A stretch of 64,000 nucleotides of DNA from Arthrobacter koreensis (GTDB lineage Bacteria > Actinomycetota > Actinomycetes > Actinomycetales > Micrococcaceae): the NCBI RefSeq assembly GCF_009193255.1, contig NZ_WACG01000001.1, positions 868,001-932,000 on the forward strand, read 5' to 3'. The notes below the pieces were generated by a model that did no database searches, was not told the DNA's origin, and saw only the letters and a program-made list of their open reading frames with translations. Numbering within the stretch: position 1 is the stretch's first letter; every line of letters begins with the position of its first letter. This document shows, one piece after another, positions 43,038-51,723 of this stretch. A program made the position numbers and the translations under genes.

Positions 43038-43081
43038 TTGACCTTCCCGACGTGGACGGCATACTTTGATGAAACGATTCA
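43038..43081 (+). promoter_or_regulatory. rhaI promoter with LacI-type operator O2
   Basis: TTGACC (43038-43043) and ATACTT or TACTTT (43061-43067) with a 17-18-base spacer form a candidate promoter. Immediately downstream lies TGAAACGATTCA (43070-43081), a 12-base palindrome with one mismatched pair centred on CG, sharing the core of O1. Placement after -10 fits simple repression. The rest of this 307-base gap shows nothing else notable. Confidence 0.55.
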
Positions 43082-43141
43082 ATGCGGTGCCCCAGAAAAC
43101 TCGCGGTGCCGCCCGCCGGCCACCACAGAGAAGTGACGCAT

Positions 43142-44308
43142 ATGCCTGAATTCGACGACATCGCCCCCCAGCTGGCCGCCCAGGCCATCGAACTCCCGTC
43201 CTGGGCCTTCGGCAACTCCGGAACCCGCTTCAAGGTTTTCTCGACGCCGGGAACGCCGCGGACGGTGCAGGAGAAAATCGCCGACGCCGCCCAGGTCCAC
43301 CGCTTCACCGGGCTGGCCCCCGCCGTCGCCCTCCACATCCCGTGGGACAAGGTGGACGATTACGCCGCCCTCGCCCGCTACGCTGCGGACCAGGGCGTCT
43401 CGCTGGGCACCATCAACTCCAATACCTTCCAGGACGAGGAGTACAAGTTCGGCTCCCTGACTCACGCCGATCCCGGCGTGCGCCGCAAAGCGATCGACCA
43501 TCACCTCGAGTGCCTGGAGATCATGGACGCCACCGGGTCGAGTGACCTGAAGATCTGGCTGGCCGACGGCACCAACTACGCCGGCCAGCAGGACATGCGC
43601 GGACGCCAGGACCGCCTGGCCGAGTCGCTGGCGGAAATCTACGCCAACCTGGGTGAGGAACAGCGCCTGGTGCTGGAGTACAAGTTCTTCGAACCGGCTT
43701 TCTACCACACCGATGTGCCGGACTGGGGCACCGCCTACACCCAGGTTGCCGCGCTGGGCGACAAGGCGAAGGTCTGCCTGGACACCGGCCACCACGCGCC
43801 GGGAACCAACATCGAATTCATCGTGATGCAGCTGCTGCGCCTGGGCAAGCTTGGGTCCTTCGACTTCAACTCGCGCAACTACGCCGACGACGACCTGATC
43901 GTCGGCGCCGCAGACCCGTTCCAGCTTTTCCGCATCATGGTCGAGGTGGTGCGCGGCGGCGGACTCGAACCGGACAACGGTGTGGCCTTCATGCTTGACC
44001 AGTGCCACAACGTCGAGGACAAGATCCCCGGGCAGATCCGCTCGGTGCTCAATGTTCAGGAAATGACGGCCCGCGCCCTGCTGATCGACGGCGAAGCACT
44101 CGCTACTGCGCAGGCTGCAGGGGACGTCCTCGGCGCCCATGAGGTGCTGATGGACGCGTTCTACACCGATGTCCGCCCGCAGCTGGCGGCCTGGCGCGAA
44201 TCCCGCGGCCTGCCAGCCAATCCAATGGCCGCCTACGCAGCGTCCGGGTACCAGCAGCGCATCGCAGAGGAGCGCGTCGGCGGTACCCAGGCTTCCTGGG
44301 GCTCCTAA
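43142..44308 (+). CDS. rhaI: L-rhamnose isomerase, RhaI type
   Basis: A 388-residue TIM-barrel isomerase that converts L-rhamnose to L-rhamnulose. It belongs to the type known from Pseudomonas and Bacilli rather than E. coli RhaA. Metal and substrate features include LEYKFFEPAFYHTDVPDWG, VCLDTGHHAPGTNIEFIV and GSFDFNSRNYADDDLIVGAADPFQLF. ATG 43142 has GAGAAG 8 bases upstream; the frame extends to 43082 but overlaps the operator, so it is not used. First of the plus-strand rhamnose operon. Confidence 0.93.
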   Translation: MPEFDDIAPQLAAQAIELPSWAFGNSGTRFKVFSTPGTPRTVQEKIADAAQVHRFTGLAPAVALHIPWDKVDDYAALARYAADQGVSLGTINSNTFQDEEYKFGSLTHADPGVRRKAIDHHLECLEIMDATGSSDLKIWLADGTNYAGQQDMRGRQDRLAESLAEIYANLGEEQRLVLEYKFFEPAFYHTDVPDWGTAYTQVAALGDKAKVCLDTGHHAPGTNIEFIVMQLLRLGKLGSFDFNSRNYADDDLIVGAADPFQLFRIMVEVVRGGGLEPDNGVAFMLDQCHNVEDKIPGQIRSVLNVQEMTARALLIDGEALATAQAAGDVLGAHEVLMDAFYTDVRPQLAAWRESRGLPANPMAAYAASGYQQRIAEERVGGTQASWGS

Positions 44309-44365
44309 ACCTTCCGCGCCGTCCCCCACCACCGACTTACATCCACTCCACGAGGAGACCTTCGC

Positions 44366-46429
44366 ATGAACGCCCACTCCAGCAATTCGACGACCGAACG
44401 GACCGTCGCCGCGGACCTCATCGCCCGTTCCAACCGGCTCGGTTCGGACCCGAAGAACACCAACTACGCCGGCGGCAACACCTCCGCCAAGGGCACCGCG
44501 GCGGACCCGGTGACCGGTGAGGACGTCGAGCTGCTGTGGGTTAAGGGATCCGGCGGGGACCTCGGAACGCTCACGGAGAAGGGGCTCGCCGTGCTGCGCC
44601 TGGACCGGGTCCAGGCGCTGAAGAACGTCTACCGCGGGGTGGAGCACGAGGACGAGATGGTTGCGGCGTTCGACTACTGCCTGCACGGCAAGGGCGGTGC
44701 AGCGCCGTCGATCGATACCGCCATGCACGGACTGGTCGATGCAGCCCACGTTGACCACCTGCACCCGGACTCCGGCATCGCCGTCGCAACAGCGGCGGAC
44801 GGCGAGGAACTGACCGCCAGGATCTTTGGTGACAAGGTGGTTTGGGTGCCCTGGCGCCGTCCCGGTTTCCAGCTGGGCCTGGACATCGCCGCGATCAAGG
44901 AAGCCAACCCCGGTGCCGTCGGCACCATCCTGGGCGGCCACGGCATCACGGCCTGGGGCGATACCAGCGACGAGGCGGAGGCGAACTCCCGGTGGATCAT
45001 CGACACCGCCGAGGCCTTCATCGCCGAACACTCCAAGGCTGAACCGTTCGGCCAGGCCCTGGCCGGCTACGAAGCGCTTCCGGTGGCGGAGCGCCATGCC
45101 AAAGCCGCCGCCCTGGCCCCGGTGATTCGCGGCCTGGCCTCGCACGACCGCCCCCAGGTGGGCCACTACATGGACGACCCACGCGTCCTGGACTTCCTCG
45201 CCGCCGCCGAACACCCCCGGCTGGCAGCACTGGGCACTTCCTGCCCGGACCATTTCCTGCGCACCAAGGTGAAGCCGCTGGTCCTGGACCTGCCGGCCGA
45301 CGCACCCGTTGAAGACTGCGTCACCCGCCTGAAGGAGCTGCACGAGGCCTACCGGGCCGACTACCAGGCCTACTACGAACGGCACGCCGACGCCGATTCC
45401 CCCGCCATGCGCGGAGCCGACCCGGCGATCGTGCTGGTTCCCGGCGTCGGCATGTTCTCCTGGGGCAAGGACAAGCAGACCGCCCGCGTGGCCGGCGAGT
45501 TCTACCTCAACGCCATCAATGTCATGCGGGGCGCCGAAGGCATCTCAAGCTACGCTCCGATCGATGAGTCGGAGAAGTTCCGCATCGAATACTGGGCGCT
45601 GGAGGAAGCCAAGCTGGCCCGCATGCCCAAGCCCCGCAGCCACGCCACCCGCATCGCGCTGGTAACCGGCGCGGCGTCGGGCATCGGCAAAGCCATTGCC
45701 ACCCGCCTCGCCGCGGAAGGCGCCTGCGTGGTGATCGCCGACCTGAACCTGGAGGCCGCCGAGCAGGTGGCCGCCGAGCTGGGCGGCTCCGACGTTGCCA
45801 TTGGCGTCCGCGCCGACGTCACCGATGCCGCACAGGTTGCTGCCGCCGTCGACGCCACGGTACTGGCCTTCGGCGGAATCGACCTGGTGGTGAACAACGC
45901 CGGCCTGTCTATCTCAAAGCCGCTGCTGGAAACCACCGAAAAGGACTGGGACCTGCAGCACGATGTGATGGCCAAGGGTTCCTTCCTGGTCGCCAAGGCC
46001 GCAGCCAAGGCCATGATCGCCCAGGAGATGGGCGGGGACATCCTCTACATCTCCTCGAAGAACTCCGTCTTCGCCGGCCCGAACAACATTGCCTACTCCG
46101 CCGTCAAGGCAGACCAGGCCCACCAGGTGCGCCTGCTGGCCGCGGAACTGGGCGAGCACGGCATCAAGGTTAACGGCATCAACCCCGACGGCGTTGTCCG
46201 AGGCTCCGGCATCTTCGCCGGCGGCTGGGGCGCCAAGCGGGCGGCGGTCTACGGTGTTCCCGAGGATGAGCTGGGCAAGTTCTACGCCCAGCGCACCCTG
46301 CTCAAGCGCGAGGTGCTGCCGGAGAACGTGGCCAACGCCGCCGCGGTCCTGACCAGCTCTGACCTCTCCCACACCACCGGCCTGCACATCCCGGTGGACG
46401 CCGGCGTCGCCGCCGCGTTCCTGCGCTAA
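44366..46429 (+). CDS. rhaEW: Bifunctional rhamnulose-1-phosphate aldolase / lactaldehyde dehydrogenase
   Basis: A 687-residue fusion. The N-terminal class II aldolase domain (about 1-410) has GGNTSAKG, the zinc ligands in VDHLHPDSGIAVATA and ILGGHGITAWG. It would split rhamnulose-1-phosphate to dihydroxyacetone phosphate and L-lactaldehyde. The C-terminal SDR domain (about 425-687) has ALVTGAASGIGKAIATRLA near 430, NNAG near 512 and the catalytic pair Tyr577/Lys581 (YSAVK), suited to oxidising lactaldehyde. This fusion is known as RhaEW in some Gram-positive and Chloroflexi. GAGGAG is 8 bases before ATG 44366. Confidence 0.92.
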   Translation: MNAHSSNSTTERTVAADLIARSNRLGSDPKNTNYAGGNTSAKGTAADPVTGEDVELLWVKGSGGDLGTLTEKGLAVLRLDRVQALKNVYRGVEHEDEMVAAFDYCLHGKGGAAPSIDTAMHGLVDAAHVDHLHPDSGIAVATAADGEELTARIFGDKVVWVPWRRPGFQLGLDIAAIKEANPGAVGTILGGHGITAWGDTSDEAEANSRWIIDTAEAFIAEHSKAEPFGQALAGYEALPVAERHAKAAALAPVIRGLASHDRPQVGHYMDDPRVLDFLAAAEHPRLAALGTSCPDHFLRTKVKPLVLDLPADAPVEDCVTRLKELHEAYRADYQAYYERHADADSPAMRGADPAIVLVPGVGMFSWGKDKQTARVAGEFYLNAINVMRGAEGISSYAPIDESEKFRIEYWALEEAKLARMPKPRSHATRIALVTGAASGIGKAIATRLAAEGACVVIADLNLEAAEQVAAELGGSDVAIGVRADVTDAAQVAAAVDATVLAFGGIDLVVNNAGLSISKPLLETTEKDWDLQHDVMAKGSFLVAKAAAKAMIAQEMGGDILYISSKNSVFAGPNNIAYSAVKADQAHQVRLLAAELGEHGIKVNGINPDGVVRGSGIFAGGWGAKRAAVYGVPEDELGKFYAQRTLLKREVLPENVANAAAVLTSSDLSHTTGLHIPVDAGVAAAFLR

Positions 46430-46454
46430 GCGGCGCGGCAGGAAAGGACTGAGC

Positions 46455-47918
46455 ATGGAGCAAGCTGCATCCGTAGCGGCCGTCGACCTCGGGGCCACCA
46501 GTGGCCGCGTCATCCTTGGCGGCGTCTCCGGCGGCCGGATCCGGATGCGGCACGTGGCCCGTTTCGCCAACCAGCCGGTTCGGCTGCACGAGGGGAACGG
46601 GCCCGGCCTGCACTGGAACATCACGGAGCTCTACCGGTCGCTGGCCGCCGGGCTGGCCCAGGCGTTCCGGGAGGAACCGGACGTCCGGTCCATCGGCGTC
46701 GACTCCTGGGCCGTGGACTACGGGCTGCTGCGCGGCGGCAAGCTGCTGGGCCTGCCCTACCACTACCGGGACGGACGCACCGCTGACGGGGTGCGGTCCG
46801 TGCATGCGGCAGTGACTCCGGAAGAGCTGTATTCCCGCAGCGGACTGCAGCACCTGCCGTTCAATACGGTGTTCCAGCTGGCGGTGGACCGGGAACGCGG
46901 TGACCTGGCCATGGCGGACCGGGCCCTGATGGTCCCTGACCTCATTGCCTACTGGCTCACGGGCAGGCAGGTCACTGAGGAGACCAACGCGGCCACCACC
47001 GGACTGCTGGATGCCCGCACCCGGCAGTGGGACACCGGCCTGATGGACCGCCTTGGGCTCCCGGAAGGCCTCTTCGCTCCGCTCATTGTCCCCGGCGAGC
47101 GGATCGGCGGACTCCTCTCCGGTGTGGCGGAAGAGCTGGGCGCCCCGGCCGGAGTGCCGGTCACCGCCGTTGGTTCGCATGACACCGCGTCCGCCGTGGT
47201 GGCAGTGCCGTTCACCGACGAGAACGCTGCGTTCATCTCCTCCGGCACCTGGTCACTTGTTGGCCTGGAGCTGCCCGGCCCGGTCCTCACCCCGGAGAGC
47301 CACGCCGCAAACTTCACCAATGAGGGCGGCGTGGACGGGCGCATCCGGTACCTGAAGAACGTGTCCGGGCTGTGGCTGCTCTCCGAATCGATCCGCACCT
47401 GGGACGGACCCGGCACCACCGATTCCCAGCGCACCAGCAACCTTGCCGAGCTGATCAGCCAGGCTGCGGCCGTTACCGCTCCGGTGCCGGTGTTCGACGT
47501 TCAGGACGAGCGATTCACCGCCCCGGGGGACATGCCCGCCAGGGTCACCGCCTGGTGCGAGGAACATGGCCTGCGGCCGCCGCGCGGGCGGGCCGAAATG
47601 GTCCGTTCAATCCTTGAATCACTGGCAGCCGCCTACGCGGACGTCATTGAACAGATGGAAAGCCTCACCGGACGCAGCATCCGCACCGTCCACGTGGTGG
47701 GCGGCGGCTCGCAGAACACCCTCCTGTGCCAGCTCACGGCGGACCGCACCGGCCGCACGGTCTTCGCCGGGCCGGTGGAAGCCACCGCCATTGGCAACGT
47801 CCTGGTCCAGGCCCGCTCCGCCGGACTGGTTACCGGCGGGCTGGAGGAACTGCGCCGCCTGGTGGCGCGCACCTTCGAGCCGATCCGCTACGAACCGCGG
47901 GTGCGGGCCGCCCTGTAA
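46455..47918 (+). CDS. rhaB: Rhamnulokinase
   Basis: A 487-residue FGGY-type sugar kinase. The N-terminal VAAVDLGATSGRVILGG is the phosphate-binding loop, GVDSWAVDYGLL near 80 binds sugar, and TAVGSHDTASAVVAVPF near 240 and VVGGGSQNTLLCQLTADRTGR near 418 are family landmarks of rhamnulokinases. It phosphorylates L-rhamnulose at C1 for the aldolase. AAAGGA lies 8 bases before ATG 46455, 25 bases after the aldolase stop, so the genes form one operon. Confidence 0.94.
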   Translation: MEQAASVAAVDLGATSGRVILGGVSGGRIRMRHVARFANQPVRLHEGNGPGLHWNITELYRSLAAGLAQAFREEPDVRSIGVDSWAVDYGLLRGGKLLGLPYHYRDGRTADGVRSVHAAVTPEELYSRSGLQHLPFNTVFQLAVDRERGDLAMADRALMVPDLIAYWLTGRQVTEETNAATTGLLDARTRQWDTGLMDRLGLPEGLFAPLIVPGERIGGLLSGVAEELGAPAGVPVTAVGSHDTASAVVAVPFTDENAAFISSGTWSLVGLELPGPVLTPESHAANFTNEGGVDGRIRYLKNVSGLWLLSESIRTWDGPGTTDSQRTSNLAELISQAAAVTAPVPVFDVQDERFTAPGDMPARVTAWCEEHGLRPPRGRAEMVRSILESLAAAYADVIEQMESLTGRSIRTVHVVGGGSQNTLLCQLTADRTGRTVFAGPVEATAIGNVLVQARSAGLVTGGLEELRRLVARTFEPIRYEPRVRAAL

Positions 47919-48044
47919 CATCCATACCGGCGCTCCGGTGCCCAAAGGACATGCTGCTTACAATAAGAACCTGTCCCGCGGGTCCGGCCCGCCGGTGACG
48001 GTGCCAGGAGGAGTGGACCCCGTCCGGACGGAAGTGAAGAGCAA

Positions 48045-49079
48045 ATGGACAGATTCCCGGTCAGCATCAAGGACGTCGCCCGGGAAGCGCGGGTCTCGAT
48101 CGGCACTGTCTCCAACGTCATTAACCGCCCGGAGGTAGTTTCCGAGGACCGCCGCCGCCGGGTCCTGAAGGTTATCGAGGACCTGGGATACGTCCGCAAC
48201 GACGTCGCCCGCCAGCTCAAGGCCGGCCGTTCCCGGACCATCGGACTGGTGGTCCAGGACACCGGGAACCCCTTCTACAATGAGATCGCCCGGGGAGCGG
48301 AAGCCGCTGCGGATACGCTTGGCCAGGCCGTCATCGTGGGCAACTCCGGACTCTCCCACGCCCGCGAAGAGGTTTACCTGGACCTGTTCGAGGAGCAGCG
48401 GGTGCGCGGAGTACTGATTACCCCGCAGTCCTCCCAAGACCGCAGCCGCATCGACCGGCTCCGCTCCCGCGGCACCCCGGTGGTGCTGGTGGATGAGCAG
48501 GCTCCCGCCTCGCAGTACTGCTCCCTGGCAGTTGACGACGTCGAAGGCGGACGCATGGCCGTCGCCCACCTGCTGGACGGTGGCGCTCGGAGCATCACCT
48601 TCGTGGGCGGCCCTGCTGCCCTGCACCAGGTAGCCGACCGGCAGACCGGTGCCCGGACAGCCGTGGACGCGGTACCCGGAGCCTCCCTCGACGTCGTGGA
48701 AACCGCCGCGCTGACGGTACTGGAGGGCCGGCGGGTCGGCGAGGAGCTGCTCCGCCGTCCCGAGACATCCCGGCCGGACGCGGTGTTCGCCGCCAATGAC
48801 CTGCTCGCGATCGGGCTGCTGCAGGCCTTCGTCTTCGACCACCGGCTCCGGGTGCCGCAGGACATTGCCCTGGTCGGTTACGACGACATTGACTTCGCGC
48901 CGTCCGCGATTGTTCCGCTGTCCTCCATCCGCCAGCCGGCACGGCTGATCGGCCGCACTGCGGTGGAGCTGCTGGAGGACGAACTGGCGGAAGACCATCA
49001 CCACCGGCACGTCACGTTCCAGCCCGAACTGGTGGTGCGGGAGTCTTCGGGCGGCTCCGCCGGGCCCGAACCGAAATAG
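48045..49079 (+). CDS. LacI family regulator, likely rhamnose repressor
   Basis: A 344-residue regulator. The HTH is VSIKDVAREARVSIGTVSNVINRPEVVS (residues 6-33), followed by the hinge helix ARQLKAGRSRTIGLVVQDTGNPFYN and a periplasmic-binding-like effector domain to residue 330. It lies 126 bases after rhaB, so it may be read with the operon or from its own promoter; TACAAT at 47959-47964 is a possible -10 box. LacI-type operators between rhaM and rhaI are its likely targets, with rhamnose or rhamnulose as inducer. The SD is GGAAG/GAAGAG near ATG 48045. Confidence 0.9.
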   Translation: MDRFPVSIKDVAREARVSIGTVSNVINRPEVVSEDRRRRVLKVIEDLGYVRNDVARQLKAGRSRTIGLVVQDTGNPFYNEIARGAEAAADTLGQAVIVGNSGLSHAREEVYLDLFEEQRVRGVLITPQSSQDRSRIDRLRSRGTPVVLVDEQAPASQYCSLAVDDVEGGRMAVAHLLDGGARSITFVGGPAALHQVADRQTGARTAVDAVPGASLDVVETAALTVLEGRRVGEELLRRPETSRPDAVFAANDLLAIGLLQAFVFDHRLRVPQDIALVGYDDIDFAPSAIVPLSSIRQPARLIGRTAVELLEDELAEDHHHRHVTFQPELVVRESSGGSAGPEPK

Positions 49080-49114
49080 GCCTGTCCGGAACGCTGCACG
49101 TCCCGGACAGGCCT
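49078..49114 (+). terminator. Terminator overlapping the LacI stop codon
   Basis: A 12-bp perfect stem (49078-49089 with 49103-49114) starts within the TAG stop of the LacI gene and is followed by TTGGG. It also lies just past the 3' end of the converging tmRNA gene. Confidence 0.7.
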
Positions 49115-49116
49115 TG

Positions 49117-49484
49117 GGTGGAGATGGGGGGAATCGAACCCCCGTCCGATGCTGGAGTATCTGGGCTTCTCCGGGCGCATCCTGCTCTGGATTTTCTCGG
49201 CCCCGGCCATCTCGCAGGCGAGTGGCTGATCCGGGCCCAGCCGTTCAGCAAGTCCCGGACACCTGAACGGCAGCGGTGTCCGGCAGTGGCTTCCTTATCG
49301 ACGCCAGGATCCGGAACGGAAGCGTTTCCGGCCTGACGGACTCACTCTGGCCTAGGCGGCGAGGGCGAAGTCAGTGCGCATAGGTTTGGCACTTATTGGT
49401 TTACAGGGGGCGTTTGCGAGATAACCCTGCGTCCTCGGCCCGCTTCCCCAGGTACGGCGAACATCGTCGATACCGATCATCCCC
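49117..49484 (-). ncRNA. ssrA: Transfer-messenger RNA (tmRNA)
   Basis: The minus strand starts GGGGATGATCGGTATCGACG at 49484, the conserved tmRNA 5' end. It ends with a T-arm GGTTCGATTC and CATCTCC-A, whose seven-base acceptor stem pairs with GGGGATG. CCA is not encoded (genomic CCC follows), so it must be added. The internal reading frame runs from resume codon GCC at 49390 to TAG at 49352 and encodes AKPMRTDFALAA, a proper actinobacterial tag. tmRNA rescues stalled ribosomes with SmpB, whose gene is not in the window. Length is about 366 bases. Confidence 0.96.
49352..49390 (-). other. tmRNA tag-peptide reading frame
   Basis: Twelve codons and TAG inside ssrA encode AKPMRTDFALAA. The ALAA end is the classical degron recognised by ClpXP-type proteases. 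The alanine resume codon GCC is preceded by ATAAGT. Confidence 0.93.
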
Positions 49485-49555
49485 ATATTCAGTTGCACCT
49501 CCATTAACCACCCTTGCCGCCAAAACATTCCAGCCCGCTGCGCGAAGATGGTGGC

Positions 49556-50188
<633 letters not shown>

Positions 50189-50272
50189 CGGATCCCCTGC
50201 CGGTTACCCAATATGTCTCCGGGCGGAACCGGGCTTTTGGATTCCCGCCCGCAGGGGAGTTTGGTTGTTCTC

Positions 50273-50875
50273 ATGTCCGCGAACTTCCTCCGCCGGGTGC
50301 TGCAGCTGCTCGCCGGCCTCTTCTTCTATGGCTTCTCCATCGGCATGATGATCCGGGCGGGGCTGGGCGTCTCCCCGTGGGACGTGCTGGCACAGGGCAC
50401 CAGCCTGCAGACCGGCATCGCGTTCGGGCTGGTTACCAACCTGATTGGGCTGGTGGTGCTGCTGTTGTGGATCCCGCTGCGGCAGAAGCCCGGCGTCGGG
50501 ACCGTGCTGAACGTGCTCCTGGTGGGACCCAGCGCGGAGGTGGGGCTGGCCGTGGTGGACGAGCCGGCCGAACTGTGGGGGCAGATCCTGCTGTTTGCCG
50601 GAGGGCTGACCCTGTTGGCGGTCGCCACCGGGCTGTATATCGGAGCGCGGATGGGTCCCGGGCCGCGCGACGGGCTCATGACCGGACTGCACGCCCGGTT
50701 CGGCTGGCCGCTGTGGGCGGTCCGCACCGGCATCGAAGTGACGGTTCTTGCCATTGGCTGGGCCCTGGGCGGCGCCGTCGGCCTGGGCACCGTGGCCTTC
50801 GCGCTGCTGATCGGGCCCATGGTTAACCGCACCGTGCCGTTCTTCCACATCCCGGCCCGCTCCGCCGCGGCCTGA
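50273..50875 (+). CDS. YczE/YitT-family membrane protein
   Basis: A 200-residue integral membrane protein with five to six hydrophobic segments: LLAGLFFYGFSIGMMIRAGLGVSPWDVLAQG is the hallmark start of the YczE group, followed by GLVTNLIGLVVLLLWIPL and LGTVAFALLIGPMVNRTV. Role unknown; in Bacillus YczE affects lipopeptide production. ATG 50273 has GGGGAG 13 bases upstream, somewhat far; no better start fits. It follows the kinase gene by 84 bases. Confidence 0.82.
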   Translation: MSANFLRRVLQLLAGLFFYGFSIGMMIRAGLGVSPWDVLAQGTSLQTGIAFGLVTNLIGLVVLLLWIPLRQKPGVGTVLNVLLVGPSAEVGLAVVDEPAELWGQILLFAGGLTLLAVATGLYIGARMGPGPRDGLMTGLHARFGWPLWAVRTGIEVTVLAIGWALGGAVGLGTVAFALLIGPMVNRTVPFFHIPARSAAA

Positions 50876-50892
50876 GACCGTCCCTCCACCGT

Positions 50893-50948
50893 CGAGAGGC
50901 CAGTTACGGCTCTTCTCGCGGCCGAAAAGAGCCGTAACTGGCCTCTCG
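50893..50948. repeat. 56-bp palindrome, copy 3
   Basis: A perfect 22-bp outer stem, then one mismatch and a few further pairs, encloses a central region. Begin and end (CGAGA...TCTCG), length and core spacing match the copies at 30768 and 36224 even though many inner bases differ. It lies between converging genes and may also terminate transcription. Confidence 0.88.
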
Positions 50949-50967
50949 GCGGGGCGGGAACGACGCG

Positions 50968-51723
50968 CTAGAGCGGGACGGCGACGGCGAGCGGAAGCGC
51001 TCCGCAGGGGTGCACCGCTGCGAACCGCCCGGTGTGTTCCGGGCCGCGCAGTTCCATCCGCGCCGGCTCTGCAGCCTGCCGCCAGTCCCCCACCAGTAGC
51101 CGTCCGGCCGCCAGCTGGGGATCGGCGGAGACCACAACCCGCCCCACGCGGTTCACCAGGGACGCTTCGGGGTGCACCCTGCGCAGGTCCGGAAGCAGGA
51201 CTTCCTCCAGCGACTCGACGAACACGTCCACACCCACCACGCCCACCACGTTCCCGCCGACGGTGAGCGGGGACGTCAGGGTCACTGTGTATTCATCGGT
51301 GCAGATGAAATCCGCATACGGGCCGGTGATGTGGCTGTTGCCGGTCTCCACGGGGACGGTGAACCACTCACGCCGGGAATAGGCTTCCCCCATGCTCTCC
51401 ACCGAGGACAGCACTTGGACTTCCTTGCTCCGCCCCTGCCACCAGGCCATATGCCAGGGGGCATCGCCCAGGGCATTGTGGGCGGCCACGAAGCCACCTC
51501 CCGCCAGCGGGTAGTCGGTGCGCTGGAGCAGGGCGATGGTCAGGGGCTCGACGACGGCGTCCACTTCGCGGCGCGAGGGCGCCGCCGCGGGGTCGCGAAA
51601 GAGAACCTCCAGCCGGGGTTTCCATTCCTCCAGGATCTCCAGCAGTTCCCGGAAGAACGTGCCAAGGTCCGCCGGCGTTGCTGCCGGGGACGGTCCTGCT
51701 GCGTCAATGCGGGAAATGCTCAT
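50968..51723 (-). CDS. Free-standing Cache (PDC-type) sensor-domain protein
   Basis: A 251-residue protein that looks like a single Cache/PDC ligand-binding domain with no signal peptide, membrane segment or output domain. The core has SMGEAYSRREWFTVPVETGNSHITGPYADFICTDEYTVTLTSPL and NVVGVVGVDVFVESLEEVLLPDL, as in chemoreceptor Cache domains. Its ATG overlaps the GntR stop (ATGA), so it is coupled to that regulator. It may bind the ligand of the divergent polyamine-type transporter and modulate the GntR protein; this is inference. Confidence 0.75.
   Translation of the reverse strand: MSISRIDAAGPSPAATPADLGTFFRELLEILEEWKPRLEVLFRDPAAAPSRREVDAVVEPLTIALLQRTDYPLAGGGFVAAHNALGDAPWHMAWWQGRSKEVQVLSSVESMGEAYSRREWFTVPVETGNSHITGPYADFICTDEYTVTLTSPLTVGGNVVGVVGVDVFVESLEEVLLPDLRRVHPEASLVNRVGRVVVSADPQLAAGRLLVGDWRQAAEPARMELRGPEHTGRFAAVHPCGALPLAVAVPL

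Noticed and set aside
43079-45385. A 768-residue minus-strand frame across rhaI and the aldolase gene
   Set aside because: It is opposite well-recognised enzymes, has no family motif and reflects the codon bias of the real genes.
49118-49150. Apparent tRNA 3' half (T-arm and acceptor)
   Set aside because: It is the tRNA-like end of tmRNA; no anticodon arm exists at tRNA distance, and the tag frame follows.
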